Assembly (NCBI GenBank): GCA_023055425.1
Contig: JALGPY010000034.1
Coordinates: 3,042,584 to 3,106,583 of the forward strand
Length of the DNA stretch: 64,000 nt
Direction of reading: 5' to 3'
Source: Linanthus parryae
Lineage: Eukaryota; Streptophyta; Magnoliopsida; Ericales; Polemoniaceae
Shown here: positions 44,644 through 55,126 of the stretch, in pieces
Layout of the letters: each line of letters starts with the position of its first letter
Numbering within the stretch: the first letter of the stretch is position 1
The notes under the pieces: generated by a model
The model's input: the letters and a program-made list of their open reading frames with translations, nothing else
The model's database searches: none
Told to the model about the DNA's origin: nothing
Program-made: the position numbers and the translations under genes

Positions 44644-46522
44644 CTTAGCAAATGCCTCGCTATATCTGACGACATGCGTGTCGCCCTTCTTAACTGCGGC
44701 GATCTTTTCCTTCAGAATGACGTCAGGACATATGGTTCTCACGATCCAACAATGAGTAGCAACCATACTCAGACTCGCTCAGACTGCAATTGGGGCGAAA
44801 TGGAAAAGAATTTCTCTTGATCAAGGGAGCTCTACTTGGCTGAGCGGCCGACTGCGTCTCAATCCTCGTTTGCTGGGCGACCCAGTATGCGAGCCAGTTC
44901 TGGGAACAACCACCCTCGCGGGTACCTGCAGGCTGCTCAAAGGGAAGATTGTTCATGAAGACTGTCTTGCACTCCTTTGTTAGCAAGCGCTTATAGCAAC
45001 CTCTGATAATGGACTGGGGCCAGATTGATGGTGCCACTGCATCAAAGCCGAACTGGGGAGAAACTCGAGTGGGGTCAACATCCACGGTTATCCTCTCATA
45101 CCTTGGCGTGAGCTCACGAATATGCTCTGCGAGGGCAGGAAGGGAACCTCGTAGACACCAGCAAAAGAACTCGCGATAGCGCTCATGGAAATGCGATCCC
45201 TCTTCAAAGAGAAGCTCTTCTGAGAAGACAACACCCTTAGAGGTGTAAAGCTTTGGAAACCAGCGCACGTTCTCGATGCGCGTGGCATAGGGCCTGGCAG
45301 TGAACTCTCGCCGCTTGTCACAGATCAAACTCCAACCGCACTTGGTATTGTTCGATCCGAACCACCTCGCAGCCCTGCCACTATTACGCTTCTCCGTCTC
45401 GCCTGGGGGACACCACTTGTCTGGTTTAAGAGCAGTTGAAGCATAGGATGGCCATCGCTCGAAGACCCACATCGTCAAGAAAGAAATGTTGACGAAAGTC
45501 AGTATATCGAGGCGACCACGCGACTCTTTCATGGCCAGAACCAGCTGATCAAGCCTATAGTACAGCGTGCCCAAGACCAAGGGTCCGAGTGCGACTCTCT
45601 GGCCGAGGGCGAGCCTCACAGCAAGCGGCAGAACGTGATAAAAGACCCCATCATGTGGGTGACCGTCAATTAAGTACCTTGACAACCATGCACAGAGGAA
45701 AGCACAAAGGGTCAAGTGATAGCCTTTAACCTCCATGTAATTCTCGGCCTCTGGGTTCTCACTTAGAAGCTTCCTAGTGATGCTGCTGTTCGCATAGTCT
45801 CGAAAGAAGTACTGCAACCATTTGTTCCAGGTGTTCTTCGCAGACGTATCAACCAACTGCCAGTTTGGAAGGGCCTTGGTAGTGGTCCACCGGGTGGAGA
45901 TTTTATTTACCTCCGATAGGCATTCCTCCATCTGCGTGTACAAAGCAATCTCCGCAGCCGTCCTCAAAGGACTCAAAGGGTCCACTTCACCCATGGGAGA
46001 AAGATCGTATAGCATATGCACGTCCTCGAGTGTAGGGGCAGCCTCGAACTCAGCAAAGTGGAATGTGTGAGTCGCAGGCGAGTAGCGGGAAAGAAGGTCT
46101 AGAAGCATGGACTGGTCCAGCTTCACGGCAGCACCCTTCATAGCACGAACAGCGAAGTATACGCCGGCTTCATCAAGAGTCGCAGCATGATTGGTCAACA
46201 CGTGGTCAATCCACTCGTCCATGTAGTCCAATTTCTGGACAAAAGCTTGGGTAGAAATCGCAGTGTAGGGGAAGTACCCGTTTTCGATTCCCAATCGAAC
46301 CACATCCTCGGAGCCAATTAACTCGAGCAAGGCTGAGTTAACCGGGGGAGTCAGTGTTAGCAATCCCTCAATTGGGACAGGAGCAGGCATTCTCTTCGCC
46401 TTAACCCTCGCATGGTAGAAATCTTTGCCACCTAGATAGGGGGCTTTTCGCCACAAAGCCTGCGGAAGATCGGGTATCTCTTCATCTTCCTTGGCGGGTT
46501 TGGTTCCTTCTGTCTTGGCCAT
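44644..46522 (-). CDS. Antisense Tat gene, exon 1: plant mobile domain protein
   Basis: The frame starts at ATG 46522 (MAKTEGTKPAKEDEE), right after a possible 5'-UTR splice acceptor cttccgcag. The first about 450 residues match the plant mobile domain (PMD, aminotransferase-like): FVQKLDYMDEWIDH, FHFAEFEAAPTLEDVHMLYDL and the signature LGQRVALGPLVLGTLYYRLD. PMD proteins occur as host nuclear proteins and inside transposable elements. The primary frame stops at 44723, but the downstream codons up to donor gtaagc at 44643 are open in a frame one base away. A 10-base tandem duplication (44766-44775 and 44776-44785) accounts for the shift. The gene is antisense to the element's gag-pol. Exon 1 is certain as an ORF; expression is inferred. 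Confidence 0.82.
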
Positions 46523-47194
46523 TCCTGCGGAAGAGCAAGAAAAAGGGGGGAGAAATATGCTACACTTCAGTTTGAATTTCGAGATTCAAGATCTATGGAA
46601 AGAAAGATGAATAGTTTCTGGTATCGATTTCAGAAATTAGATGGTTGTATTATCAGTGATTTCAAAACCTCACATCCGAAGTCCTTATTATTGAAGGATT
46701 AAAGCAAAAGTGGGTTTGCAGATCCAACACAGTTCAAAGGCATACGCTGGTATTTTAAATCGAAATTGAACAAGGCCAACCTTGTTTTCGTAAAGCCTGC
46801 TTGGATACGCACAATTGAAGAAGACGATTTGCAGTTCTGAACTGGTGATTGATTATCTGAATCTGCTCTCGAAGATCTCCGGGTACCATTCACTTTAAGA
46901 GAAAGAAGTGATGCTTTGCAACAATGGAGGATACAAAGTATTTATCCAAAAACAATGAAGGGTTGCGTCCTTTCAGTAGTCGAATCACAACCGTCACCGT
47001 TGAATCGCGCAATCACAGGACAAGCTGACGTCACGCCTAAAACCCTAAAAGCCAGACGGCACGACTCTAGGGGTTTTAGGTCATAATGGCACGCACGGGG
47101 GCTGAACTTACCCGTATTTGAATTGGTGCGTGGCGGCGACGCGTATGTTGGTTTCCGCGCATGGAAGTCTATACAGCTATGAGTCTTCACGCGC
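46523..47194 (-). other. Upstream region of the antisense gene
   Basis: About 670 bp with no ORF that I recognise. On the minus strand it ends in a polypyrimidine tract and acceptor (ttcttgctcttccgcag) three bases before the ATG, which implies a 5'-UTR intron. A TATA-like ggataaatac lies at about 46938-46947 on the minus strand. It may contain the promoter of the antisense gene. Confidence 0.5.
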
Positions 47195-47208
47195 AGAAAG
47201 GGGGCTAA
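47195..47208 (+). other. Polypurine tract of the Tat-type element
   Basis: agaaagggggctaa directly precedes the 3' LTR start tgtagatag. Confidence 0.8.
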
Positions 47209-47836
47209 TGTAGATAGTGCTTTCTGAGGTGACAGATCTTGGCCACCTGGCAACCATCCAGCACACCATATTGTGCTCCACACACACTGGATCACCAGCC
47301 GAGCTGATCCATGTGGGGGCTGCGAGACAGAGCCCTCGCATACCACTGCGCGGGACTTGTAGGGACTTAGTGGTTTGGAGGCTAGAGTAAGCCCTGTCGC
47401 GTGTGAGCCAAGCCCGCACGCGACCTTTAGTAACTGCTTTGAGAGATTTATGGCACGAGCTCCATAAACCCGGTCAATCCGGTCAAACCCGGTCAACCTC
47501 GTAACGGTTCCGGTATTCGCGCACAACGTGCTGTAACGGTCCCTATATATGAGGACGAACGTGCCGTTGTGGTTAAGCTAATTAAGCCGCCATTAATGGG
47601 CGCATTAACCACACTACAACGGTCGCGTTCCCTGCTATATATAGGACGTTAACCTTTCCATACAAAGGAGAACACACTTTCCCTACGCGGAAGCTCTGCC
47701 AAACCTCTGTCTCTCTCTCAGACATTACTACTGCCTTACTCTCTCCCTACACACAACCCAACTCTTCCTGTGCGATCTCTGATCCTCTACATACGGTGTA
47801 CACGGAGGTCTCCCCCGCCGGAATCTCTTGTGCACA
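47209..47836 (+). repeat. 3' LTR of the Tat-type element (628 bp)
   Basis: Direct repeat of 32656-33280, followed by the CCAAC duplication at 47837-47841. Confidence 0.93.
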
Positions 47837-47841
47837 CCAAC

Positions 47842-49109
47842 ATAACCAGAGACATAGGTAAGTCGCGTTGCCTTTGAAGTCTTAACATGTGAATCGATGC
47901 GGTATATGATCAATGGCTTAGATGACTTACCACGAAGAGAGAACCATGCAACTCCAAAGAGTTCTGATGGTCTCAATATGGCGTACTTGCTGGCTTGGAT
48001 AGTAACTAGGCTCCATCGTGGAAGTGTCACAATAGTCTTGGGTATCCCATCAAGAAAATTTGATAAATATAAGGATGGTGAGCTTTTGTGGCGAGAGTAA
48101 ATGTCGAAACTGTAATGATGGAACCATTTGGATCAATGACTTGGCAACCAAAATTAGCTTCAACCATAGTGGAGGCACCTTCATGCAGGTGCGCAATGTC
48201 TTCCAAAATATGCTCGGTTTCCTCATCCTCCGCATCTACATATTCATCATCTGACCATAAGGGCTCCTCAAGAGGTAGAACTTCTTGGACATAATCCTCT
48301 TTACCAGGTAGTACGGCTTCTTGGCTCTCAGTGTCATTAAAGCTCAATCCTTGTTGAATGAAAGAGTAAAGTGTGGGCTTCTTGACTTCAGGGATAGGTT
48401 TTGTAAGAGGATCATCATCATAGCTATGATCATAATGAAATGAATAGTTGTAAGGAAGATGACTCACATTCCTTGACCCTTTGGGAGATATAGACTTGTG
48501 ACTATAGGTCTCACGGAGTTTAGAAGATGAATGTCGTTGACGGAAAGTATGATACCCTTCATGTCTTTTATAGGAAGCAGGGTCGTACCGTTCCTTCAGA
48601 ATTTGCTTCATCTCGGTCCATTCAGTAACTGGCTCTTCTCCGTGGCGCGCGAGATCTTCTTGCACGTACTGCCGAAACCGCTTAGCGGATCCAATGAGTG
48701 CCATCTTTTCAAAACGGAACCGTCGACTTTCTGATATGTTATACCACTCGAAATAGTCTTCCAAGTCATCGAGCTAGTCCCAAAAGGCATCACCAATCAT
48801 GTAGTGATCATCGTCACCTGAAAAATTTGGAACACCCTTCTTTATTTTGTTCGGGATAGACCTATATTCATTGTGGGGGTGGTAATCGTACCGAGATTTA
48901 GGTGGAGTTCGAAGCTTGTGAAACTCATTATAGGGGGCTGAATAAGATCGACCATACACCATGCACTCACGGTTGAATGTGGTGAGAACATGCTGGAATT
49001 GGTATCCGTCGTTGTACTGTTCGTCGCGTCGAAGGCGAGCAGCAACTCTTTGTCTCCTTCGTTGTTGGGTTGGTGGCAGTTGCGGGCAGCAGGTCTTGTC
49101 GAACAGCAC
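47842..49109 (-). pseudogene. Gag of the TR-GAG-like element
   Basis: The minus-strand frame shows a disordered N-terminus, the Gypsy Gag core (YFEWYNISESRRFRFEKMALIGSA, EWTEMKQILKERYDP) and a C-terminal acidic region. A TAG at 48774-48776 interrupts it in the conserved DAFWD-LDDLEDY part, where related Gag proteins have an aromatic or other residue. A frameshift near 48035 moves the rest (LPRWSLVTIQASKYAIL) to another frame. No zinc knuckle or Pol follows. The Tat insertion then splits the element. The protein would have packaged element RNA but depends on a partner for Pol. Confidence 0.82.
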
Positions 49110-49332
49110 GTGGAGAGGACGAGGGAGTAGCGAGTTTGCTCGTCAGAGTTATGGTCTCTCCGGAAGGGTACTGCAATTCAGTGGCTGAATCTCCTTACTG
49201 TGAGAGGGTCTTAAACAGCAGCAACGGCAACAAACCTCACCAGCAGCTATGGTGCTCGGGCAGAGGCGGCAACGGGCGAAGGCGGAGAAGTAGAGGCAGA
49301 GCGGCGGTAGCGGTGGGGTTGAATCGGAGTTT

Positions 49333-49345
49333 GGCTCTGATACCA
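49333..49345 (-). other. Primer binding site of the TR-GAG-like element
   Basis: Minus-strand tggtatcagagcc, two bases from the 5' LTR (49348-49679). Confidence 0.9.
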
Positions 49346-49347
49346 AA

Positions 49348-49679
49348 TGATGCAGAACGCACCGGGAACACAAATGAAACAGAAACCGAATCACCAATGA
49401 TTTGTAACTAAGAGCAATCACACCTCTCTATATCTCGATAACTCAGAAGTTTTATTCATAAAATAAAGCTGCCTTACAGTGGGAGAAGGAGGACTTATTT
49501 ATAGGAAAAACTAGACAACTTCTAAAAGGAAACAACTAATCATGCCTAATCTCTGAAATTCAGTAATAATGATGATAAATCAAAGATCAATCAAGACTTT
49601 TGACTTCTTATTCAATTCCTTATTGAGATAATCATGGCCCCAATTTTCAGTTAATTTCTCGTTAATCCATTCTTCATCA
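49348..49679 (-). repeat. 5' LTR of the TR-GAG-like element
   Basis: 332 bp, direct repeat of 31769-32100; followed by the GAAGC duplication. Confidence 0.9.
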
Positions 49680-49913
49680 GAAGCCAGCTGTATTTGAAAA
49701 ATCAATGACTACTCTAATTTAACTCGTAAAAGTGAGTAACATTGCAAACATAAACAGAGGGCTAATAGTTGAAATCCAAGAAATAACTAGAAATATGTAA
49801 TGTGTCCTTCACAATTGTACTGCAAGAATTCAAAGAAACAAATGGAAATCTGTTAAGGGCCTGCTAGTTAGTTGAAGAGACCACACACGCTTGATTAATT
49901 GTCCGCAACCTCA

Positions 49914-50813
49914 TCAATCAACTGAAGCCAAACTCTGGCTGTACTGGAAGAGCTCCCAGTTAGACTTGCCCAAATAATTTACTAGCTTCCCAGTCTTCAA
50001 ATCGCACGACCAATATTTATCTAAACCTTTTGAAACTACCAAATAAACCTCATCAGCATTACTGAGAAACCCAAGGGATTTCTGACATTTTTCTCCCTGT
50101 GGCTTACAAGTAAGTTCTTTAGACCATGATTGAATTGAACTGCCTGAACCATCCATCACCCACACATCGAAACTATAACTCTGAAGTTTATAATCATAGT
50201 CGGAACGAGCAATCAAGGCCACAGCATCTCTGTACTCTGCAAGACGTGCCCAATTCTCACCAGGACATGGATACTCAATGTGCTTAAAAGTCTCATCAAT
50301 CATGTCGAAAGCTAGAATATACTTGTTGACATGATCTCCTTCTTCATTTTGGTAATCACGTATAATCCAATACATGCATCCGTTAGCACATAGGTCGACT
50401 GAGGAAGTACAAACACAGCCAGGAGACCACCAACAGGGGACAACCAATGACTTTTCACTAGTCCAAGAATTAGCCTTGGAAGTGAATGTCTTCGCTCGGG
50501 CAACAATATTCTCTCCACTTCTTTCATCGAATGATATTTTTATTCGTGCAATCTTGAAAGTGTTTTCTACCGGATCAAAACAAACGCCTGCATCAAACTT
50601 TTTCTCTAGATTGTCCGGAAGAATTCTTCTAAACTGCGTTGTAACCGGATTCCATAGCGCAAACTCTGTTATCTCACAGGACGATGAAGAGAAACACAAG
50701 CAAATTACTCCTTTACAAGAACCCACTATCCTCAAGTAGCTTTCTGTGTAACCTTGAATAGTTAGGCGCAAAGGGGTATTAAAGATTCGGAAGCCAAAGG
50801 TGGTGTATGGTTC

Positions 50814-50854
<41 letters not shown>

Positions 50855-51089
50855 AATAAAAACCAGGATCGACATCACGATAATCGTTACTTGAATAATC
50901 ATAGAAAATAGAGGCTTGCTTGTGTTTGTTGATGGCGTAGTGCATGTCAACAAAACTGTGAGAGCATATTAATTCGTACCAGGTTTTGGAGATGCACTTG
51001 AACCGGGTCAGAGATCTTACCGGGAGCCTTAGGAGGATCTCAGCTATCGCATCGTTTGGCATGAAGTTCCATCTTCCCACCTTTGCCAT
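49914..51089 (-). CDS. F-box protein with F-box-associated domain
   Basis: An intact 391-residue, single-exon frame starts at ATG 51089 (MAKVGRWNFMPNDAIAEILL). The F-box spans about residues 9-50 (AIAEILLRLPVRSLTRFKCISKTWYELI). A run of 12 Asp (80-91) comes from a GAT repeat. The FBA domain follows, with SCKGVICL, ALWNPVTTQFRR, TFTSKANSW, CMYWII, FDVWVMDG and a SQSLASVD end. F-box proteins bind SKP1 and recruit substrates to SCF ubiquitin ligases; the substrate is unknown. It is paralogous to the pseudogene at 57394-60516. It lies 230 bp from a TR-GAG LTR and 90 bp from a Helitron. Confidence 0.93.
50815..50852. repeat. ATC/GAT trinucleotide repeat in the F-box gene
   Basis: Twelve uninterrupted atc units at 50817-50852 encode Asp on the minus strand between the F-box and FBA domains. 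Length polymorphism would be in frame. Confidence 0.95.
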
Positions 51090-51180
51090 CGTCTAAATCT
51101 TCGGATGCAATTGGCACCTACAACGACACCAGTCGATTGATGAAGTCGTCGGAGCCTTAGGGTTTTCCTTAAATTTAAAA

Positions 51181-52609
51181 CTAGGCGATACCCCGCGCTA
51201 AAGCGCGAGGCTTTGTACCATATCCTGATATAAAATTTAGACATTATAAACACCTATTAACTAAATTTCGACTAATACAAATGATGCATAAAATGAACTT
51301 TATTTCAAATCAAATGAAAATTGAGTGCTAATTTTTTTATGTTTGGTACATCTCCATTATAATGTCACGAAGCCGACATTTTTCCTTTGGAATGGGAAAT
51401 TGGTCTAGATGTTTTACATTTTTCTTCTTTTATTTGAAGATATAAAATTTTAATTCTTCTAAAAATGTATAGACCTTAGTGAATGTTGTAGTAATCTTAT
51501 CTGAAATAATAAGAAAAGTTTGTACACATTCAAATTTGTATAGAATTCTTCTAATGCAAATGGCTTATTTTAATGCAGGGTTTGTTCATCTTTTTTCTTC
51601 AAACAAATTTGCATGATAAACATATTAGTTCAAGAAGATTCTAATAATATTTTTATATAATCAGCAGAATGACTTCTAAAGTTTGTGTGCCTATATTATT
51701 TTTATTTATTGAACTTATTATAATATTATCATACACTCTTTACATCATTATAAACTATATTTAATATTCACATCATAAGATCTTAAGATAATTTTCTAAC
51801 ATAAAATTAAGCATGATAAAAATTGAGGAAATTATGATGGATTAATAAGTGAGCCAAATTTCTCAGAAAAAAAGAATGTGATGTCATTTACATACATGTA
51901 GATGCATAAATGCATGCAACATATGTTTTTGTGACGTCAATTCTTACAATTTTATTTTCATAAACATTTAACGTAAATACGACGTCATAATTTATTTTGT
52001 AAAGATTCAACTATATAATATACATCAACCAAACATTCACTGAAGAATAATAATTTTAAATAATACTAAAATTTACTACTAAAGTTCGTGTACCTATAGT
52101 TTTTTTTTACGTTAATTATGCTATTATCATATTTGTACTAATATTTAAAACATATTAATACTCAAGTCATAAAAACAATTTACATTATTACATAAAATGA
52201 AAATATCATTTTTCTATTCGGACATATGTGTTATATCAGAAAAAATCATAAACGTGGTTCTACTTTTAAATGATTTATGAATTTATTATGCTATATCATA
52301 TGTATTTTGCACTAATATGTAAAATATATTTATATTCAAGTCATCAAATCAAATATAATTATTCAATGCTAATTTACCATTATAATATTGAAATGAGTAT
52401 TGATTGCTCATGAGTTACAAACTAAAATAGTAACCTTCATATTATAAATACAAAGCAATAAGTAATTACATGTCAATTTTTCATTGGGTTGAATATGAGA
52501 AAATAGACACATAGGTTTACACATGTCATGCTAATAATGCTTAAATAATGACAAATGGCGAAACGTGGTTTCACCTCGGGACTTTTTTGCTTTTATATTA
52601 TATATAAGA
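51181..52609 (-). mobile_element. Non-autonomous Helitron (1.4 kb, AT-rich)
   Basis: On the minus strand it starts TCTTATATATAATATAAAAG at 52609 after an A and ends CTAG at 51181 before a T. A hairpin with stem cgcgct/agcgcg lies about 10 bases before the CTAG end (plus 51191-51210). It has no RepHel coding sequence and is very AT-rich. It lies 92 bp upstream of the F-box gene at 49914-51089. Confidence 0.75.
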
Positions 52610-53189
52610 TTTTAAAACGATGGATTGTTTAAACTTGGGTACAATCAGTAAGCACCCGAACCTCGATCTTTCTGGCCCACAACCATGTGTTAAGCCCACA
52701 AAGGTATTAGACCATTATCCCTTCTCGACTGCATTATTTTTTCTTAAAAGAGGTTGAATATTTATCGTTTTCAAAAAACGTTCTGAATTCGACTAAACAA
52801 AATGATGATAGAAGTGTAAATGAGTGTTAGCTTGAAGCTTTTGCATAACGTCTCGAATTTGGACCCGACTATTTGATGTAATTCTAAAAAAATTATAAAA
52901 GTTTCCCACAAAAAAGTAGGATGATAAAAGTCATATATATATATATATATATATATAGTCAATGTTTAAAAGAAGAGGGTCGAGCAAGAGAGAGCTAGAT
53001 TTAGGGTCAGTTTGAGAATGCTTTTGCTGCCAGCACAACAGTTCCGACATCAGAAGAAGTTTTAGTGACTTTGGTAAAAGTAAAATTTCTGTTTTTTCAG
53101 ACAACTTCTTCTATCCCAAGGTAGTTTTAAGGAAGTAATGGGGAGGAAACCACTTATCTTGGTCGGGAAATGTTGCATGCAGGTTTAGG
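52610..53189. other. Spacer with AT microsatellite
   Basis: Contains an (AT)12 run at 52933-52956; no gene recognised. Confidence 0.6.
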
Positions 53190-53690
53190 GGAAGGAGAAG
53201 ACACTGAACGGTGGAAGCGACCCCCTCTGCGATTCCTCAAAATGAACGTAGACGCTGCTATCTCCATCGGACAAAGCATACCTGGCGGTGGGGCTATGAC
53301 TCTGAATGTGAATTTGTGATGGTAATGGCATTTCCCATCCCGTTCACTAGCTACTCTTTGTTAGCTGAGAATTATGCGGTCGATGTCGCTATTACAGAAG
53401 CTTCAAATCAAGGCTTCAAAAGTTTGCTGGTTGAATCAGACAACACAACCCTTGCTCAACGATTAGAAAGATAGGCACCGACCAACGCTTTCTTGGAAAA
53501 TGAGCGACTTATTTGTGAAGCTTGATAGTCTTTTATACTAGAGTTGTTTGGTGTAAAAATGACCAAGTCCATGCCCATACCCTAGCTAAGATAGGCTTGG
53601 GCTGTGATGTAATTTCATTTTGGGCTGTATCATGTCCCCTCAGGTTGTCCAGCATTTGGGCTTGTGATAAAAGTATGTTATATTTAATTA
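53190..53690 (+). pseudogene. RNase H (RVT_3-type) relic, probably from a LINE
   Basis: Across two or three frames the sequence reads KRPPLRFLKMNVDAAI, then AENYAVDVAITEASNQGFKSLLVESDNTTLAQRLE, then RVVWCKNDQVHAHTLAKIGL. This is the order of the RNase H-like domain found at the C-terminus of plant L1-type LINEs (K.NVDAA, GA...AL..A...G, E.D, N..AH.LAK). It has stops and shifts and no reverse transcriptase upstream. A host RVT_3 gene cannot be excluded. Confidence 0.65.
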
Positions 53691-54004
53691 GTACAGCCTA
53701 AAAATAATTTAAGGACTATTGAGAAATATCTTTGATTGGGCCTATAATTTTGAATATTGCATTAGGCCTATACTTTTGAACGTTGCATTGGGCCTCTCAA
53801 AATATAGGACAGGCCCTTGATGGAACTCACTGAAATTTTGCAACAACAGCAAGTTTAGGCACCCAAGTGAAACAAGGCCAGACTACTGGTACTTGTGGCG
53901 CAATTCAGCTAATAAGTAGTAGATTACAAGCTAGCTGCTGATGACAGAACCCTAATCGTCATATTTTGGTTGGAACCTTTTCTTTGACGTTATTGGTTGA
54001 GATT
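53691..54004. other. Spacer upstream of the F-box gene, nothing recognised
   Basis: It probably contains the promoter and 5'-UTR of the gene at 54005. I see no clear TATA box. Confidence 0.4.
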
Positions 54005-55126
54005 ATGGAGAATCTCATGGTAGTACCACGGCCAAGTGCCAATCAAAGGGGAAGAGAATTACCACATGACATAATTCGCCAAATCCTCCCCCGAGTGCCT
54101 ATCAGATCTCTTCTACGATTCAAGTGCGTCTGCAAATTCTGGTATGATCTCATAACCTCTAGTGACTTCATTAACAAGTACAACAAGGACAATGGTCATA
54201 ACCAAAACAACAATGGATTTTCTATATTCATTCATGGGACTGTTTGCGATGCTACATCTACCACCATGTCGTTCTGGTTTTTCGATGTCCCAATCAAGTT
54301 AACTATTCCCTTCCGTGTTAAATGTGTTGATTTGGTGGGCTGTTCTAATGGGTTAGTTTGCTTGTCTTTCTCGACATGTAAGATATGGCCAGGGTCCAAA
54401 TCTTCGAAAGGGTTCATAATCTGGAACCCTGGCACAGGAAAGTTTAGGAAAATTGATGCACACAATCGCCATAAGTATCAAAAGGAACACAATACTTGTT
54501 GTGGATTTCTTTTTGATTCAGTCTCGGGCACGTTTAAGGTGGCACAAATTGAGATTTCTTACGGTGTTGTGGAAGTTTATATGTTTACTTCAAAGGACAA
54601 TTCTTGGAAATCAGTGAAAGGACTTTCTGTTTATCAGTCAAGCATGGTACTAAACACGATATGTGTGGGGACATGCGTGTACTGGGGCAAAACCCTAGCA
54701 CGTGATGGAAGCTGGGTTATACCGCGTTTCGACATGGCTGCTGAGTCGTTGGGTTTTATAAGTCTACCAGATACGGTCTCCAATTTTGCGAAACTTGTGG
54801 GTTACAAAGACACAATCGCTTTTTTTGATCGTAGAAATCGCACCAGTGTTAGCTGGCCAGCTTCTAATAAATATAAAGTCTGGGTGTTGAAGGATTGTAG
54901 CGGTGAATCATCGTGGAAACGAAAAAGTTGTATACCGTTGATGAACGTTGGATTTGCAGAAGGCTTTGTGTGCAAAGGCGGGGTTAACAGGGTTGTTGTG
55001 AGTAATCGCAGCTCCACGGCCTTTTTGTGCGACCTCAAAACTGGCGAGAGAAAAGAGTTGACCGGAGTAATACCCTGGAATCTGAAATTCAATCTCTACA
55101 GTGAGAGTTTTGCTTCAGTTTACTGA
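54005..55126 (+). CDS. F-box protein with F-box-associated domain
   Basis: An intact single-exon frame of 373 residues starts at ATG 54005 (MENLMVVPRPSANQ); an upstream in-frame TTG at 53966 is not a likely start. The F-box lies at about 18-60 (LPHDIIRQILPRVPIRSLLRFKCVCKFWYDLI), followed by DVPIKLTIP, SNGLVCLSF, IIWNPGTGKFRK, TFKVAQI, MFTSKDNSW, VWVLKDCSG and a YSESFASVY end. It likely acts as an SCF substrate receptor; the substrate is unknown. It is paralogous to the pseudogene at 23886-27256 and to the fragment at 21827-21888. Confidence 0.93.
   Translation: MENLMVVPRPSANQRGRELPHDIIRQILPRVPIRSLLRFKCVCKFWYDLITSSDFINKYNKDNGHNQNNNGFSIFIHGTVCDATSTTMSFWFFDVPIKLTIPFRVKCVDLVGCSNGLVCLSFSTCKIWPGSKSSKGFIIWNPGTGKFRKIDAHNRHKYQKEHNTCCGFLFDSVSGTFKVAQIEISYGVVEVYMFTSKDNSWKSVKGLSVYQSSMVLNTICVGTCVYWGKTLARDGSWVIPRFDMAAESLGFISLPDTVSNFAKLVGYKDTIAFFDRRNRTSVSWPASNKYKVWVLKDCSGESSWKRKSCIPLMNVGFAEGFVCKGGVNRVVVSNRSSTAFLCDLKTGERKELTGVIPWNLKFNLYSESFASVY

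Larger units (their letters stand above)
32656..47836 (+). mobile_element. Tat-type Gypsy LTR retrotransposon with an antisense gene
   Basis: The 15.2-kb element has LTRs at 32656-33280 and 47209-47836, CCAAC duplications (32651-32655, 47837-47841), a primer site, a polypurine tract at 47195-47208, a decayed gag-pol on the plus strand, a tandem array, and a multi-exon gene on the minus strand. Pol carries two RNase H domains, the hallmark of the Tat lineage. By eye the LTRs differ at about 12 of 625 bases plus small gaps. Confidence 0.93.
31769..49679 (-). mobile_element. TR-GAG-like LTR retrotransposon (gag only), interrupted by a Tat element
   Basis: Two 332-bp LTRs (31769-32100 and 49348-49679; tgatgcag to ttcatca) are flanked by GAAGC duplications (31764-31768, 49680-49684). 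A minus-strand primer site lies at 49333-49345. Without the Tat insertion the element is about 2.7 kb. It carries a Gypsy-type Gag on the minus strand and no protease, integrase or reverse transcriptase, which is the layout of TR-GAG elements. The LTRs differ at about 6 of 332 bases by eye. Confidence 0.88.
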
